A stretch of DNA of 64,000 nucleotides, taken from Tetracentron sinense. Its lineage: Eukaryota; Streptophyta; Magnoliopsida; Trochodendrales; Trochodendraceae. Of the stretch, positions 50,301 to 56,275 are shown piece after piece. Positions within the stretch are counted from its first letter, which is position 1. Every line of letters starts with the position of its first letter. A model generated the notes under the pieces. The model ran no database searches. It was not told the origin of the DNA and saw only the letters and a list, made by a program, of their open reading frames with translations. Location of the stretch: assembly GCA_015143295.1 (NCBI GenBank), contig CM026557.1, positions 23,655,760 through 23,719,759 of the forward strand, read 5' to 3'. The position numbers were made by a program, and so were the translations under genes.

Positions 50301-53300
50301 AGTACTGAGAAATAAAAGAGAAGGGTAAAGGAAGCTGGACTAGATTATAGAAGTGGCATTGAGATTGATGTAAATCTAAGATAGGAGCAGAAACTAAAAA
50401 CAAGAAGAAAAGAATATGGAAGAGATCACAGAGTCCAGAACTATAGTCTTCATCATCTTACCTTGGACCTCTAATTTAAAATTAGAGCTGCACTAATCAA
50501 CCAGGGACGTCATGCCTCTGAAAGTTGCAGTATATAATTATAATAAACTTTATCCAACCTCAGCTATTTTGAAACTTTAGCTGCAAAGTTATTAGAGTAA
50601 TGAACTGGCGACAGCCTTATTCCTCTCTACTCTAAACCAACTATAGTTGCTTCTTACTTTTGACTTAGAACTAAGACTCCCTTCTAAAACAGGATCTCTA
50701 AAAGAAAACTCCTAACAGATCAACTCACAACAACAACTAAAATTTCAAAAACCCCTTTTGGGGTTATTGACCTGGGCTGGACCATAGGTTATGCCTTATG
50801 GGTCATCTTGGAACTCAATAGTAGGCCCATTTTGGAATCCCACACATGCCCACTGGGGCTGCATGGGTCTGGACGAAACTCCCCTTCCACACCACCTCCT
50901 CCTTCATCTTTCTTGGTTTATGGAAGAAATGCTTCTTCTTTCAATCTAGTGTCGATCTTGATCAAAGTTTGAATAAAGGATAGGTTCTTTTGATAGAATT
51001 AGTTACAGGGAAATTTTTTCATTATCCTAGTTTATCATATCAGGAGGTTGAAAAGGCGAACATGTAAGTTGATATGTTGGGATACGCATTGATACTTCAT
51101 CATGTCGAGTGTATGATTGTCATATGACCCATATAACTGTATTATTGTGTCAATCCAATCTATATTAAATAGATTAAACTATGATGCCAAGTCCTGGAAA
51201 TGAATGCTATGTTTTACACTGAGTGCAGCACTCCTTGTTGTTTCTACAAATTCTTACCATACATATTCAACGAGGCTAATAGTTTGATCCTAGTTGAATC
51301 ATGAATCTTTGCCTCAGATTGAGCTGGTAAACTAATCTTGTTTCCTAACACGTGATTTATTCATTCTTTTTGAAGCCTTTTTGTAATCTACTTACAACAA
51401 TTGGATAGTAATTTCTCAGTGTTGCCTTTTAGTTTTTGCCCTTGAGTCTTCATTCGTAGTTTCTTTTCCTTCGTAGTTGGTGAAGACTCCATGCATAAAC
51501 AGCTGTCTCTTGATTTAATGTTTTTGCCTGAACTTCTAGTTGGCAGATTTTGTCAAATTACCACTGGAGAGAGCTGGAGGAATGATTAATCTTGTAGATG
51601 TCTATTGTCACTTCAATCGCGCCCGTGGAACAGGTTTTTGTTTATAAGTTCTTTGACTTATTGTTGGTTCTCATAGAACATGACAGTTGATTGTTATATC
51701 TCTCTTTGATACAGAATTGATTTCACCGGAGGACTTGCTACAAGCATGTTCTATTTGGGAGAAATTTGACGTGTATGCACTACAGAACCTTCAACATTCT
51801 CATGTTCCAATGCAACCATGTAGTTAAATCAGTTAATTATGCAAAGCATGGATTCTTCTGACAGTGCTACTACCTATATCCGAACAGTTTTGCTGTTACC
51901 TACATCTTCAAGTTCTCTTCTATTGTGTTTTATATGCTTGTTTCAAGTTATTACTTATTATATTTTGCTCAACAGCCCAGTAATGCTTAGAAAGTTTGAC
52001 AGTGGAGTCATGGTCATCCAGAATAAGTCCCACAGTGATGAGGAGGTAATTCTGTTTATCATAACCCAATTCATGTTGATCAGATCATGTTCTAGTTATG
52101 CTTGCTGTCTCTGTTCTCTTTTTGGATGGATAATCTGGGATTGAACTTGTGTCCTCATGGTCACAGTATTAAGCATCAACAAGTTGAGCAATGGGCTCGA
52201 GCCCTTACAGTTGAAAGATTTTTGAAAAGACATTTAACAAGAAGTTAAAAGATATGGAATTTCTACACCATTCATCATCATTATCAGTGCCTTATCCTAA
52301 CCATTTGGGATTGGAAACACAAATCCTGTTTTGACATTCCAACCTATCTAGAGCCATATCTTTTTTTTGACCGGTAAGTGGGACTAATATATATTAAAAG
52401 AAAGATACAATAATAGAGCTCACAAGATACTGAACCCAGGAAGAAACATAAAACAAGGGGAAAAAACCAAATTAAAAAACTAACACCCTTCCCATGTAAT
52501 AGAAGGGACCTACAATTAAAAAAAAAACTATGAATGGCCAAATCTTCAAGTTTCTCCTAATGGAGCACCAATTAATAAGCAATTGCCAAATCTAGAGGCA
52601 TATATTCAGTTAGACTGTATCTCAAGTCTTTCATCTCTAATAACGTCCACATCCTTTTCGCCCTTCCCTTCACCTGTTTTTTATTATCATGAAAAGCATA
52701 TTTTTTTGAAATGTAAATCATGAAAAACATATATTTTAGTGATATAGATATATGCACATATAGAGGTTCACAAATGGTTGAACCAAAGAGCAAAAACATA
52801 AACAAAACCCAAAAAAGCCCTACACAAAGGAGAATAAAAGGAAACTCATAAATTTCCGTGCCCTCCCTAATCGAACACCAAACAAGGAGAAACTTGGTGA
52901 TGAATGGCTGGAACTTCTCTCTTGGGCATACAAGGTTGGCGAAAGCCCTCCTGTCCCTATCAAGCCACACGCCTCAACAGATGGCTCTGGGAAGCATACA
53001 CCATTATACTGACTTGGATCGACCCTATAAGAGCCTTCAAGATGCACCCACTCACTCCTTCCACTGGTGCCGTCATTGGCCTTTGTTCAATATATCTATA
53101 CCATCTCAATTGGCTTTCTTTTGTCATATATTCGGGCTACTTCTAAATTCTCTTGAATTCGAATATGCTCATTTATGATTATTTCCCTTTCTAAGTCTTT
53201 CCACTCATCCATATCAACATTCTCATCTCAATTATGCTCATTAAGTGATCATTTTGCTTCTCGATTGCCCAACAGTTTGATCCATAAAGCATCGCTGGTC

Positions 53301-54573
53301 TTATTGTTGTCTTATAATTTGTTCCTTCTAATTTGATCAGTATGCGTTGCTCACGTAGCACTTCGGAAGCATATCTCCACTTTAGGCTATGTCCAACAAA
53401 TGTCTTATACCTTTTGAATGTGGCCTATGCCCCAATAGAGAGTGTATAGCAGCATGTCCCCTAGAATGTTACCCCTACCCCTACTTCCAAAGACTCCGCC
53501 AGGCTTAACCAAGAATGATACTGGGGGCCTATAAGATTCCAAATAAGGAAAAAAGAAGCTCCATACACCTTAAGCCATTTCTTAAGCCACTGAATAATGG
53601 AAAAGGAGGTGGTTCACGCATTCATTTGCCTCTCGATACATGTACCATCTATTTAGGATCGTTGTGTACCTGTTTCTCATTTGGGCAATAATAAGAATTT
53701 TGTCCTGCATTAACATCCATAAGAGCTTGAACCTTTGAAAACCAGAGGTTCCATTATATGCAGGGCCATACCTTTGTCAGCGCATATGCCTTCAGATTCT
53801 AGCTATCTTGATCCATGTCCTTTCTTCCCCTCTTCTTTTTAGTTACTTCGACTGGCACCAATGACATCTTTCTCAATGGTATCATCAATGTCTTACATCA
53901 CACTTCTCCAAACCATCTCAAATGAATCTCCTTTCTTTGAGAATAGAATCTGCAGGCTAGAAATGAGATTTTTTTTTTGAAGTAAAATTTTGGTTAAAAT
54001 ATGAGATTATAGCTTTTGATAGAAAAAGGGTTTATTTTCCTTTAGAATAAATGTGAACTCTTGCTGTTTTTGGTTAGTCTTTGTGGCTGATGATCTTGGT
54101 GCATGCAGTATGATTATCATGTATTTGCAATATATATATATATATATATATATCTATAATATCTATATTCGTTTATGTTTTGTTGATTTGATTAGCCTAT
54201 TTCGAAGTTCTAAAATACAAATCGTTTCAATTCTTTCACAATAATCAAGTTTTGTTGTTGAGCATAGGTTTTTGCAAGAATTAAGTCCCTTGTACTAAAC
54301 CTCGATGCCCTCGGAACTGGCATTAGTCCAAGTGATGCTGCAATGACACTAGGGATTGCTCCTGCAATGGCCAAGGAGCATCTTTTAACAGCTGAGAGCA
54401 AAGGTATGCTCATGTGCATAGTACTTTCAGAAATTTACCAGTCAATAAAGCTAATTTTTTTTTACCATTGGATACTTTTGGCAGGTATACTATGCAGAGA
54501 TACAAGCCCAGAGGGCTTTCGTTTTTACATCAATCTATTTAAGGAAATCGATCCAAAGGCCATGTACTCGTAA
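21911..54573 (+). CDS. VPS36: ESCRT-II subunit VPS36 (seven exons found)
   Basis: VPS36 is the GLUE-domain subunit of ESCRT-II. The complex (VPS36, VPS22, two VPS25) acts on endosomes in sorting ubiquitinated membrane proteins into multivesicular bodies. Exons join in frame at GT-AG sites: 21911-22528, 41418-41621, 51540-51633, 51715-51772, 51976-52045, 54268-54403 and 54485-54570/73. They give about 422 residues, close to the length I recall for plant VPS36 (about 440). Residues about 10-140 form the GLUE domain ([14 protein letters not shown] 48-61, FLSRFWEAW 130-138). Residues about 190 onward form the EAP30/winged-helix region ([31 protein letters not shown]). Reading is intact with no internal stop. 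Introns 1 and 2 are 18,889 and 9,918 bp, filled with transposons. The very C-terminus is uncertain. Confidence 0.93.
23217..23493. mobile_element. Fold-back MITE in VPS36 intron 1
   Basis: The left arm (TGCACCCACAGGTCAACACA at 23218, TTAACTGTGGTTAAGATTCAC) pairs with the right arm (GTGAATCTTAACCATAGTTAA, AACTTGTGGGTGC to 23491). A loop of A tract (23309-23337) separates the arms. Confidence 0.7.
23605..23716. mobile_element. Small fold-back MITE (GAGGAGTGCTAGCC arms)
   Basis: 112 bp. GAGGAGTGCTAGCC at the left matches GGGCTAGTGTTGCTCCTC at the right, with inner arms around ACTCTC and AAACT. Flanking TTGAGT repeats (23599-23604, 23717-23722) look like a target duplication. Confidence 0.7.
23765..24701. 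other. Intron sequence with no recognised element
   Basis: No coding homology recognised. TAGGGATGTAAATGGGATG at 24289 resembles the start of another common plant hAT-type element, but no right end was found. Confidence 0.4.
25284..25760. repeat. TTAACCATGGTTAA palindrome cluster in solo LTR A
   Basis: At least eight full or near-full copies of TAACCATGGTTA occur, the first at 25284-25295, usually preceded by GCT and followed by A or G runs. A matching cluster is at 56963-57300 in solo LTR B, with more near both LTR 3' ends. Confidence 0.8.
25865..27110. repeat. Six 27-bp GGCGGTA/TACCGCC palindromes in solo LTR A
   Basis: Copies at 25865-25891, 26073-26099, 26266-26292, 26936-26962, 26983-27009 and 27084-27110, all exactly 27 bp. 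Consensus is AATGGCGGTAAT, 3 bases, ATTACCGCCATT. In 26073-26099 the inner arm is GGTAGA paired with TCTACC, a matched change on both sides. Confidence 0.85.
27503..27954. other. Unassigned intron sequence
   Basis: Lies between solo LTR A and an RNase H fragment. No convincing homology, although it may be the upstream part of the same LINE. Confidence 0.35.
27955..28503 (+). pseudogene. LINE RNase H domain and 3' tail
   Basis: [20 protein letters not shown] (27964-28023) is the RNase H N-terminal motif (KxNxDGSSxGNPGPxGxGG; catalytic Asp is Asn here). [14 protein letters not shown] (28170-28215) and [17 protein letters not shown] (28293-28345) follow in other frames. It ends AACAATAAAAAAG near 28490-28503. 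Confidence 0.75.
28504..29345 (-). pseudogene. LINE ORF2 fragment (post-RT region), minus strand
   Basis: From right to left on the minus strand: [15 protein letters not shown] (29215-29260), LPTSIS then [23 protein letters not shown] (29045-29106), MHKALIGSW (29020-29045), and [13 protein letters not shown] near 28580-28620. Same order as other plant LINEs. It lies tail to tail with the 27955-28503 RNase H fragment. Confidence 0.7.
29346..29655 (+). repeat. AT-rich dispersed repeat, copy 1
   Basis: About 310 bp. Shared blocks with the reverse complement of 31333-31676: CCAAGTTGGAGTTCGGGAAT, AGCTAGGA, GTTTAATTC, CACAAATTATTCATGACTTT and GGAGAACTT. Both copies lie in or beside LINE sequence. 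Confidence 0.65.
29742..30139. mobile_element. hAT-like element rich in GCTTCC words
   Basis: 398 bp, ends CATAGTTGCAGGG and CTCTGGTAACTATG, flanked by an exact 8-bp duplication TTCTCAAC (29734-29741, 30140-30147). The interior is made of CTCGCTTCC words, including two copies of CAGACTCGCTTCCTAGGAAG (29791, 29825). Same end motif as the elements at 531-901 and 32243-33198. Confidence 0.8.
30330..31330 (+). pseudogene. LINE ORF2 reverse transcriptase fragment
   Basis: Broken plus-strand frames: [13 protein letters not shown] (about 30650-30690, RT motif A, DMxKAYDxV with catalytic Asp lost), [22 protein letters not shown] (30888-30920), [11 protein letters not shown] (30928-30960), a decayed FADD block near 30980-31000, [20 protein letters not shown] (31150-31210). 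Continues at 31670 after an AT-rich repeat. Confidence 0.8.
31333..31676 (-). repeat. AT-rich dispersed repeat, copy 2 (inverted)
   Basis: Reverse-complement relative of 29346-29655, inserted between the RT and post-RT parts of a plus-strand LINE. The two copies could form a stem about 1.7 kb apart. Confidence 0.65.
31677..32242 (+). pseudogene. LINE ORF2 post-RT fragment (continuation)
   Basis: [20 protein letters not shown] (31681-31740), [20 protein letters not shown] (31752-31811), [17 protein letters not shown] (31812-31863), then the pre-zf-RVT segment in other frames up to 32242, where a hAT-like element interrupts. About 120 bp of the same LINE (LPDWSN-like) resumes after 33206. Confidence 0.75.
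32243..33198. mobile_element. hAT-like element rich in CGATACG words
   Basis: 956 bp. Left end CATGGTTTAAAAT, right end ATATTTTGAACTATG. Flanks CTCCAGCC (32235-32242) and CTCCAACC (33199-33206), an 8-bp duplication with one mismatch. Both ends are filled with variants of GTATCGG, CGATACG and CCGATA; the middle (32400-33060) is AT-rich and has no coding capacity. Confidence 0.75.
33320..34084. other. Intron sequence with an (ATT)n microsatellite
   Basis: Pure ATT repeats at about 33702-33732. The rest is AT-rich and unassigned. Confidence 0.6.
34085..34940 (+). pseudogene. LINE 3' end (zf-RVT) and 3' UTR
   Basis: [20 protein letters not shown] (34254-34313), [19 protein letters not shown] (34461-34516), then an open stretch 34513-34782 with [20 protein letters not shown], ending [11 protein letters not shown]. 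This is the zf-RVT C-terminus. The 3' UTR ends near ATAAATTAAAGAATG (about 34935). Confidence 0.8.
35040..36290 (+). pseudogene. Ty3/gypsy RT and integrase C-terminus remnant
   Basis: [20 protein letters not shown] (35052-35108), [11 protein letters not shown] (35114-35146), [17 protein letters not shown] (35291-35340; the catalytic YxDD is intact), [11 protein letters not shown] and LAYVVSADG (35405-35465). After a deletion the integrase C-terminal region follows: [15 protein letters not shown] (35990-36035), [13 protein letters not shown] (36084-36120), [12 protein letters not shown] (36147-36182). RNase H and integrase core are missing. Frameshifts throughout. Confidence 0.8.
36291..36600. 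other. Unassigned sequence after the gypsy remnant
   Basis: Possibly the 3' part of the gypsy element; no LTR end could be defined. Confidence 0.35.
37818..39966. mobile_element. Solo LTR, 2149 bp (CGATCGATCG palindrome family)
   Basis: It begins TGTAGAGACCCG and ends AGGTCGTTACA, with exact 5-bp duplication CATCT (37813-37817, 39967-39971). Removing it rejoins the minus-strand LINE reading frame. The terminal phrases GACCCGAAT and GTAACGGCCCAAAG resemble LTRs of Tekay/Del-type chromoviruses; this is from memory. Eight CGATCGATCG-type palindromes lie at 37971-38186. An open frame at 38532-38864 looks spurious (low complexity, no homology). Confidence 0.87.
37971..38186. repeat. Array of eight CGAT[C/T][G/A]ATCG palindromes
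   Basis: Copies near 37971 (CGATTGATCG), 37994 (AATCGATCA), 38043 (AATCGATCG), 38063 (CGATCAATCG), 38112 (CGATTGATCG), 38134 (CGATCGATCG), 38156 (CGATCGATTG) and 38177 (CGATCAATCG). Spacers differ in sequence. Confidence 0.8.
40721..41417. other. VPS36: Last part of VPS36 intron 1
   Basis: AT-rich, without recognised transposons. The T-rich tract before CTTGGTTTTGCAG (41404-41417) is the polypyrimidine tract and acceptor. Confidence 0.6.
41418..41621 (+). CDS. VPS36: VPS36 exon 2
   Basis: 68 codons, phase 0 at both ends. Acceptor TTTTGCAG|AGT, donor GTCAG|GTTTTATT. Begins [18 protein letters not shown], ends YHQQLSRQ. Predicted coiled or helical segment leading into the first winged helix. 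Confidence 0.93.
42017..42235. mobile_element. Fold-back MITE in VPS36 intron 2 (GGAGTGCTAG arms)
   Basis: GAGGAGTGCTAGTCCC at the left pairs with GGGGCTAGCATTTCTCC at the right; inner arms pair GTAGATTTGAA with TTTGGAAATCTGC and AACATGTGTCATTG with TACACGTGTCGTTA. ATTTGTT flanks both sides (42009, 42236). Same family as 23605-23716. Confidence 0.7.
42565..44144 (-). pseudogene. Minus-strand LINE ORF2 C-terminal half and 3' end
   Basis: Right to left: [20 protein letters not shown] (about 43840-43900) and [10 protein letters not shown], then [15 protein letters not shown] (43715-43750), [12 protein letters not shown] (43200-43235), a decayed zinc-finger zone, [19 protein letters not shown] (42805-42860). 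The 3' UTR ends in a poly(T) tract at about 42570-42579 (minus-strand poly(A)). Probably the same LINE as 45290-47395, separated by a plus-strand LINE fragment. Confidence 0.75.
44145..45055 (+). pseudogene. 5'-truncated plus-strand LINE 3' end
   Basis: [20 protein letters not shown] and [18 protein letters not shown] (about 44223-44330) match the zf-RVT zinc-finger (CVxCKxxEExxxHLFxHC with the last His/Cys lost). Later sequence to about 45055 reads as LINE 3' region in broken frames. Two very short poly(A) insertions lie in it or at its end (44369-44381, 45074-45096). Confidence 0.6.
44355..44395. repeat. A11GG insertion flanked by a 14-bp direct repeat
   Basis: GTGGGTTTGTCCTA at 44355-44368 and again at 44382-44395, separated only by eleven A and GG. 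Confidence 0.7.
45060..45110 (+). mobile_element. Ultra-truncated LINE-like insertion, 23 bp
   Basis: ACATTTGGATAAGA at 45060-45073 and 45097-45110 is a 14-bp target-site-like duplication. Between them is only TGCTACCAATC plus a run of A. This looks like a LINE copy that stopped after about 11 nt beyond the poly(A). Confidence 0.65.
45290..47395 (-). pseudogene. Minus-strand LINE ORF2 (endonuclease to RT start)
   Basis: Right to left: [20 protein letters not shown] and IIYLQETKL (46990-47100, endonuclease start), [15 protein letters not shown] (46870-46915), [20 protein letters not shown] (46476-46535), ALTRP. A word-rich insertion interrupts (to 46453). Then [16 protein letters not shown] (45810-45870), [31 protein letters not shown] (45540-45600) and [20 protein letters not shown] (45345-45405). 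Stops and frameshifts occur, but most catalytic-domain blocks are still readable. Confidence 0.8.
46270..46453. mobile_element. CGATACG-word element, one end only
   Basis: GATACGTATCGGTCAATGCG and similar words, ending ATTTTTTAAACCATG at 46453, as at the left end of the 32243-33198 element in inverse. It interrupts the LINE after ALTRP. No left end or target duplication was found, so it is probably truncated. Confidence 0.5.
47396..48690. mobile_element. LTR-like repeat with CCGTTCGAACGG palindromes
   Basis: It interrupts the minus-strand LINE between ORF1-like and ORF2 sequence. It begins near TGTTGTGAGCCC and carries a run of 19 G (47463-47481) followed by GAATAGGTCT, as in the 1151-2655 LTR (GGGGGGGTGAATAGGGTCT). 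It also has a CGTGGAAAACCC segment and palindromes CCGTTTGAACGG (48279) and CCGTTCGAACGA (48309). Exact ends and target duplication could not be fixed. Confidence 0.5.
48691..49660 (-). pseudogene. Probable LINE ORF1/upstream part, minus strand
   Basis: Open but weakly recognisable minus-strand frames ([20 protein letters not shown] near 48690-48740; [17 protein letters not shown] near 49600-49650) continue the LINE upstream of the LTR-like repeat. Assignment rests on position. A younger LINE (48769-49273) is inserted here. Confidence 0.4.
48769..49273 (-). mobile_element. Young 5'-truncated LINE with 18-bp target duplication
   Basis: Exact 18-bp duplication TTCAAGGACAGATAATTT at 48751-48768 and 49274-49291. 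Minus-strand poly(A) adjoins the left copy. The insertion has an uninterrupted zf-RVT frame (down to 48856): [20 protein letters not shown], then [33 protein letters not shown]. The last 13 residues partly repeat an earlier segment ([18 protein letters not shown]). Intact frame and exact duplication indicate a recent insertion. Confidence 0.85.
49661..51539. other. VPS36: Rest of VPS36 intron 2, unassigned
   Basis: A plus-strand open stretch at 49711-50082 has no homology I recognise. The remainder is ordinary AT-rich intron, ending TTCTAG at 51534-51539. Confidence 0.4.
51540..51633 (+). CDS. VPS36: VPS36 exon 3
   Basis: 94 nt. Acceptor CTTCTAG|TTGG, donor ACAG|GTTTTTG. Encodes [16 protein letters not shown] through FNRARGT; the last base completes Glu with exon 4. 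The RARGTEL motif is conserved from yeast and human VPS36. Confidence 0.92.
51715..51772 (+). CDS. VPS36: VPS36 exon 4
   Basis: 58 nt between an 81-bp and a 203-bp intron. Encodes [20 protein letters not shown]. The donor at 51773 (GACGT|GTATGC) restores Val with the first C of exon 5. Confidence 0.9.
51976..52045 (+). CDS. VPS36: VPS36 exon 5
   Basis: 70 nt. Acceptor CTCAACAG|CCCAG, donor GAGGAG|GTAATT. Encodes [19 protein letters not shown] and SDEE, including the FDSGV(M)V motif conserved in VPS36. Confidence 0.92.
52340..53060 (-). pseudogene. LINE 3' end (zf-RVT), minus strand, VPS36 intron 5
   Basis: Right to left: [18 protein letters not shown] and [18 protein letters not shown] (about 52885-52995), [11 protein letters not shown], then an AT-rich 3' UTR ending at the poly(T) of 52361-52368. 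Confidence 0.7.
53061..53405 (-). pseudogene. RTE-type RT C-terminal fragment
   Basis: The minus strand reads [19 protein letters not shown] and [14 protein letters not shown] near 53210-53320. This fits the plant RTE-clade motif RPAMLYGxECWxxKxxHxxxLxVAEMRMLRWMCGxTR. It splits the surrounding zf-RVT LINE. Confidence 0.75.
53406..53860 (-). pseudogene. LINE zf-RVT fragment, minus strand
   Basis: [20 protein letters not shown] (53670-53730) and [12 protein letters not shown] (53590-53625) match the finger region (ESxDHLLLHCxVA). Probably the upstream part of the LINE at 52340-53060. Confidence 0.65.
54130..54152. repeat. (AT)n microsatellite
   Basis: Uninterrupted AT repeats in VPS36 intron 5, about 115 bp before exon 6. 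Confidence 0.9.
54268..54403 (+). CDS. VPS36: VPS36 exon 6
   Basis: 136 nt. Acceptor GAGCATAG|GTTTTTG, donor AAAG|GTATGC. Encodes [38 protein letters not shown] and LLTAESK, part of the second winged helix. Confidence 0.92.
54485..54573 (+). CDS. VPS36: VPS36 exon 7 (terminal or penultimate)
   Basis: Acceptor TTGGCAG|GTATACTATG. Encodes [19 protein letters not shown] then [10 protein letters not shown]. The next in-frame codon is TAA at 54571-54573, but that stop lies inside a perfect plant donor, TC|GTAAGTAA, at 54570. So the exon may end at 54569 and splice on. One short continuation is 54648-54678 after acceptor TTTCTCAG, adding about ten residues and a TGA stop. A more distant exon is also possible. 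Confidence 0.8.
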
Positions 54574-54827
54574 GTAACGAACTGGTTGTTTCATTGTTGT
54601 GTATTGCACTCTCTCTATCGAAAATCTTGTTCTTAACTCTTTCTCAGCTTACATCTTGTTGTGAGTTATGACTTATGATAGTGACAAGTTTGAAAGGATC
54701 TAGCACATTGCCTTGCATTTCCTTTTGGAACAATTTAAATAGAAAAGAATTGTGAACTATCTATTTCTAATCTACACAAAACTGATATTTTTTTCCTTTT
54801 TTGTTCTTTCCTTCTTGTGTGTCAGTG

Positions 54828-55073
54828 TGTCAAATGAGAAACTGATTATTCATGCGCTTTTAACTGATATTTGGAATTTCAAATCAAGATGGCTCACTGA
54901 CTAGTGACTTGGATGAGTTGAGTCTAAATCAGAAAGGCAGTATGTGCGCGTGTCAAATGAGAAACTGATTATTCATGAGCTCTTAACTGATATTTGGAAT
55001 TTCAAAGAAAGATGGCTAATGACTTTTAACTCCAATGAGTTGAATCTAAGTCAGAAAGGCAGCTTGCACTTGG
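54828..55073. repeat. Tandem duplication, period 123 bp
   Basis: Two units start TGTCAAATGAGAAACTGATT at 54828 and 54951 and end CAGAAAGGCAG. Several substitutions separate them. Confidence 0.85.
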
Positions 55074-56275
55074 CAATCCTTACAAAGTTCTATCACTTTG
55101 CTGAATAGTCTTTCCTCTTTTGGAGAAAATATCAATTAAACAACAAGGAAAGAGAGGAAGAAAGGATCTCACCTCGCTAGAAGATAAATAGCATCTTCGC
55201 AACAGCGAAGAATTGAGAATTCTAACAAAAAATAAAATTGGGTATCACCTCACTAGATAAATCATCTCACCCCATTTAAATCTGGTCTTGAACCATCTAT
55301 TGTTCTGATATGGGTAAACCTACTTGGATTACCTATTATCTTCTTCTATACTAAAGATTTATCTTCAATTGGGAGTTTGATAGGGAAAGTTTTACTCGTT
55401 GATGGACCTACTCGAAGCATTACCAGACCGAGTCTGGCCAGGATTTGCGTGGAGATGGATGTAAGCAAAGTTAAACTTGAAAGATTCTAGTTAGGGATGG
55501 ATCCCTCGTGTAGATGGCAGAAGTTTGTATACGAGAAAGAAATATCCATTTGTTTGAGGTGTCAAAAGTTGGGACATACTGAAGAAATATGCAAGTTAGG
55601 TAGCCGCAAGGTTTCAATCCAAAGAAACATCAGTGAAGGAGTTTTGGATAAAAATGTATTGGATCCAAAAGGTTCTGAGGAGGAAATAAAAGGCTCTTTG
55701 CCTGTGAATGCAAACCAACAGAATCAGAAGGGAAAGGAATCCTCTCACTTGGGTCGCGAAATCTTTTGGTAGGACTCCAGTGTTGTTGGAGCAAAAGGAA
55801 AATGATTTACTGGGTCCATCAGGATCTGGTTGAATTAAGGTATTAACAGTACTGTTTCTCCAAATTCAGTCGAAGTTATCATGGAGGAAGAGGTTACCAT
55901 GGTGGCTCAAGGCGTTATAGAACAACCAACATTATCGGGGAATATTGAGGAAAGTCCTGAATCGCACAGTACAGTGGTGGTGGAAGGATCAAATATCTAC
56001 CCAGAATCTAATAGAGTTGCAAGAACAGAAGAGGATCTCATTGAAAACATTACGGTAGTTAGGGTAGTAGAGGAGGCCTCCTATTGTTCCGCGAAAGAAT
56101 CCGATAAGGAACTTCCAATCAATAACTCAGAAGGCTTTGATAACAGCCATATAGCTCAAATTGATAAGGAAGAAGCCAGTGCTCATTCTCAGATGGTTGA
56201 AGCAGAAAAATCGTCAAGGTATGATATTGATGAAGTTGATAAATTGCTTTATGATGAACACCATAGTATGCTTAG

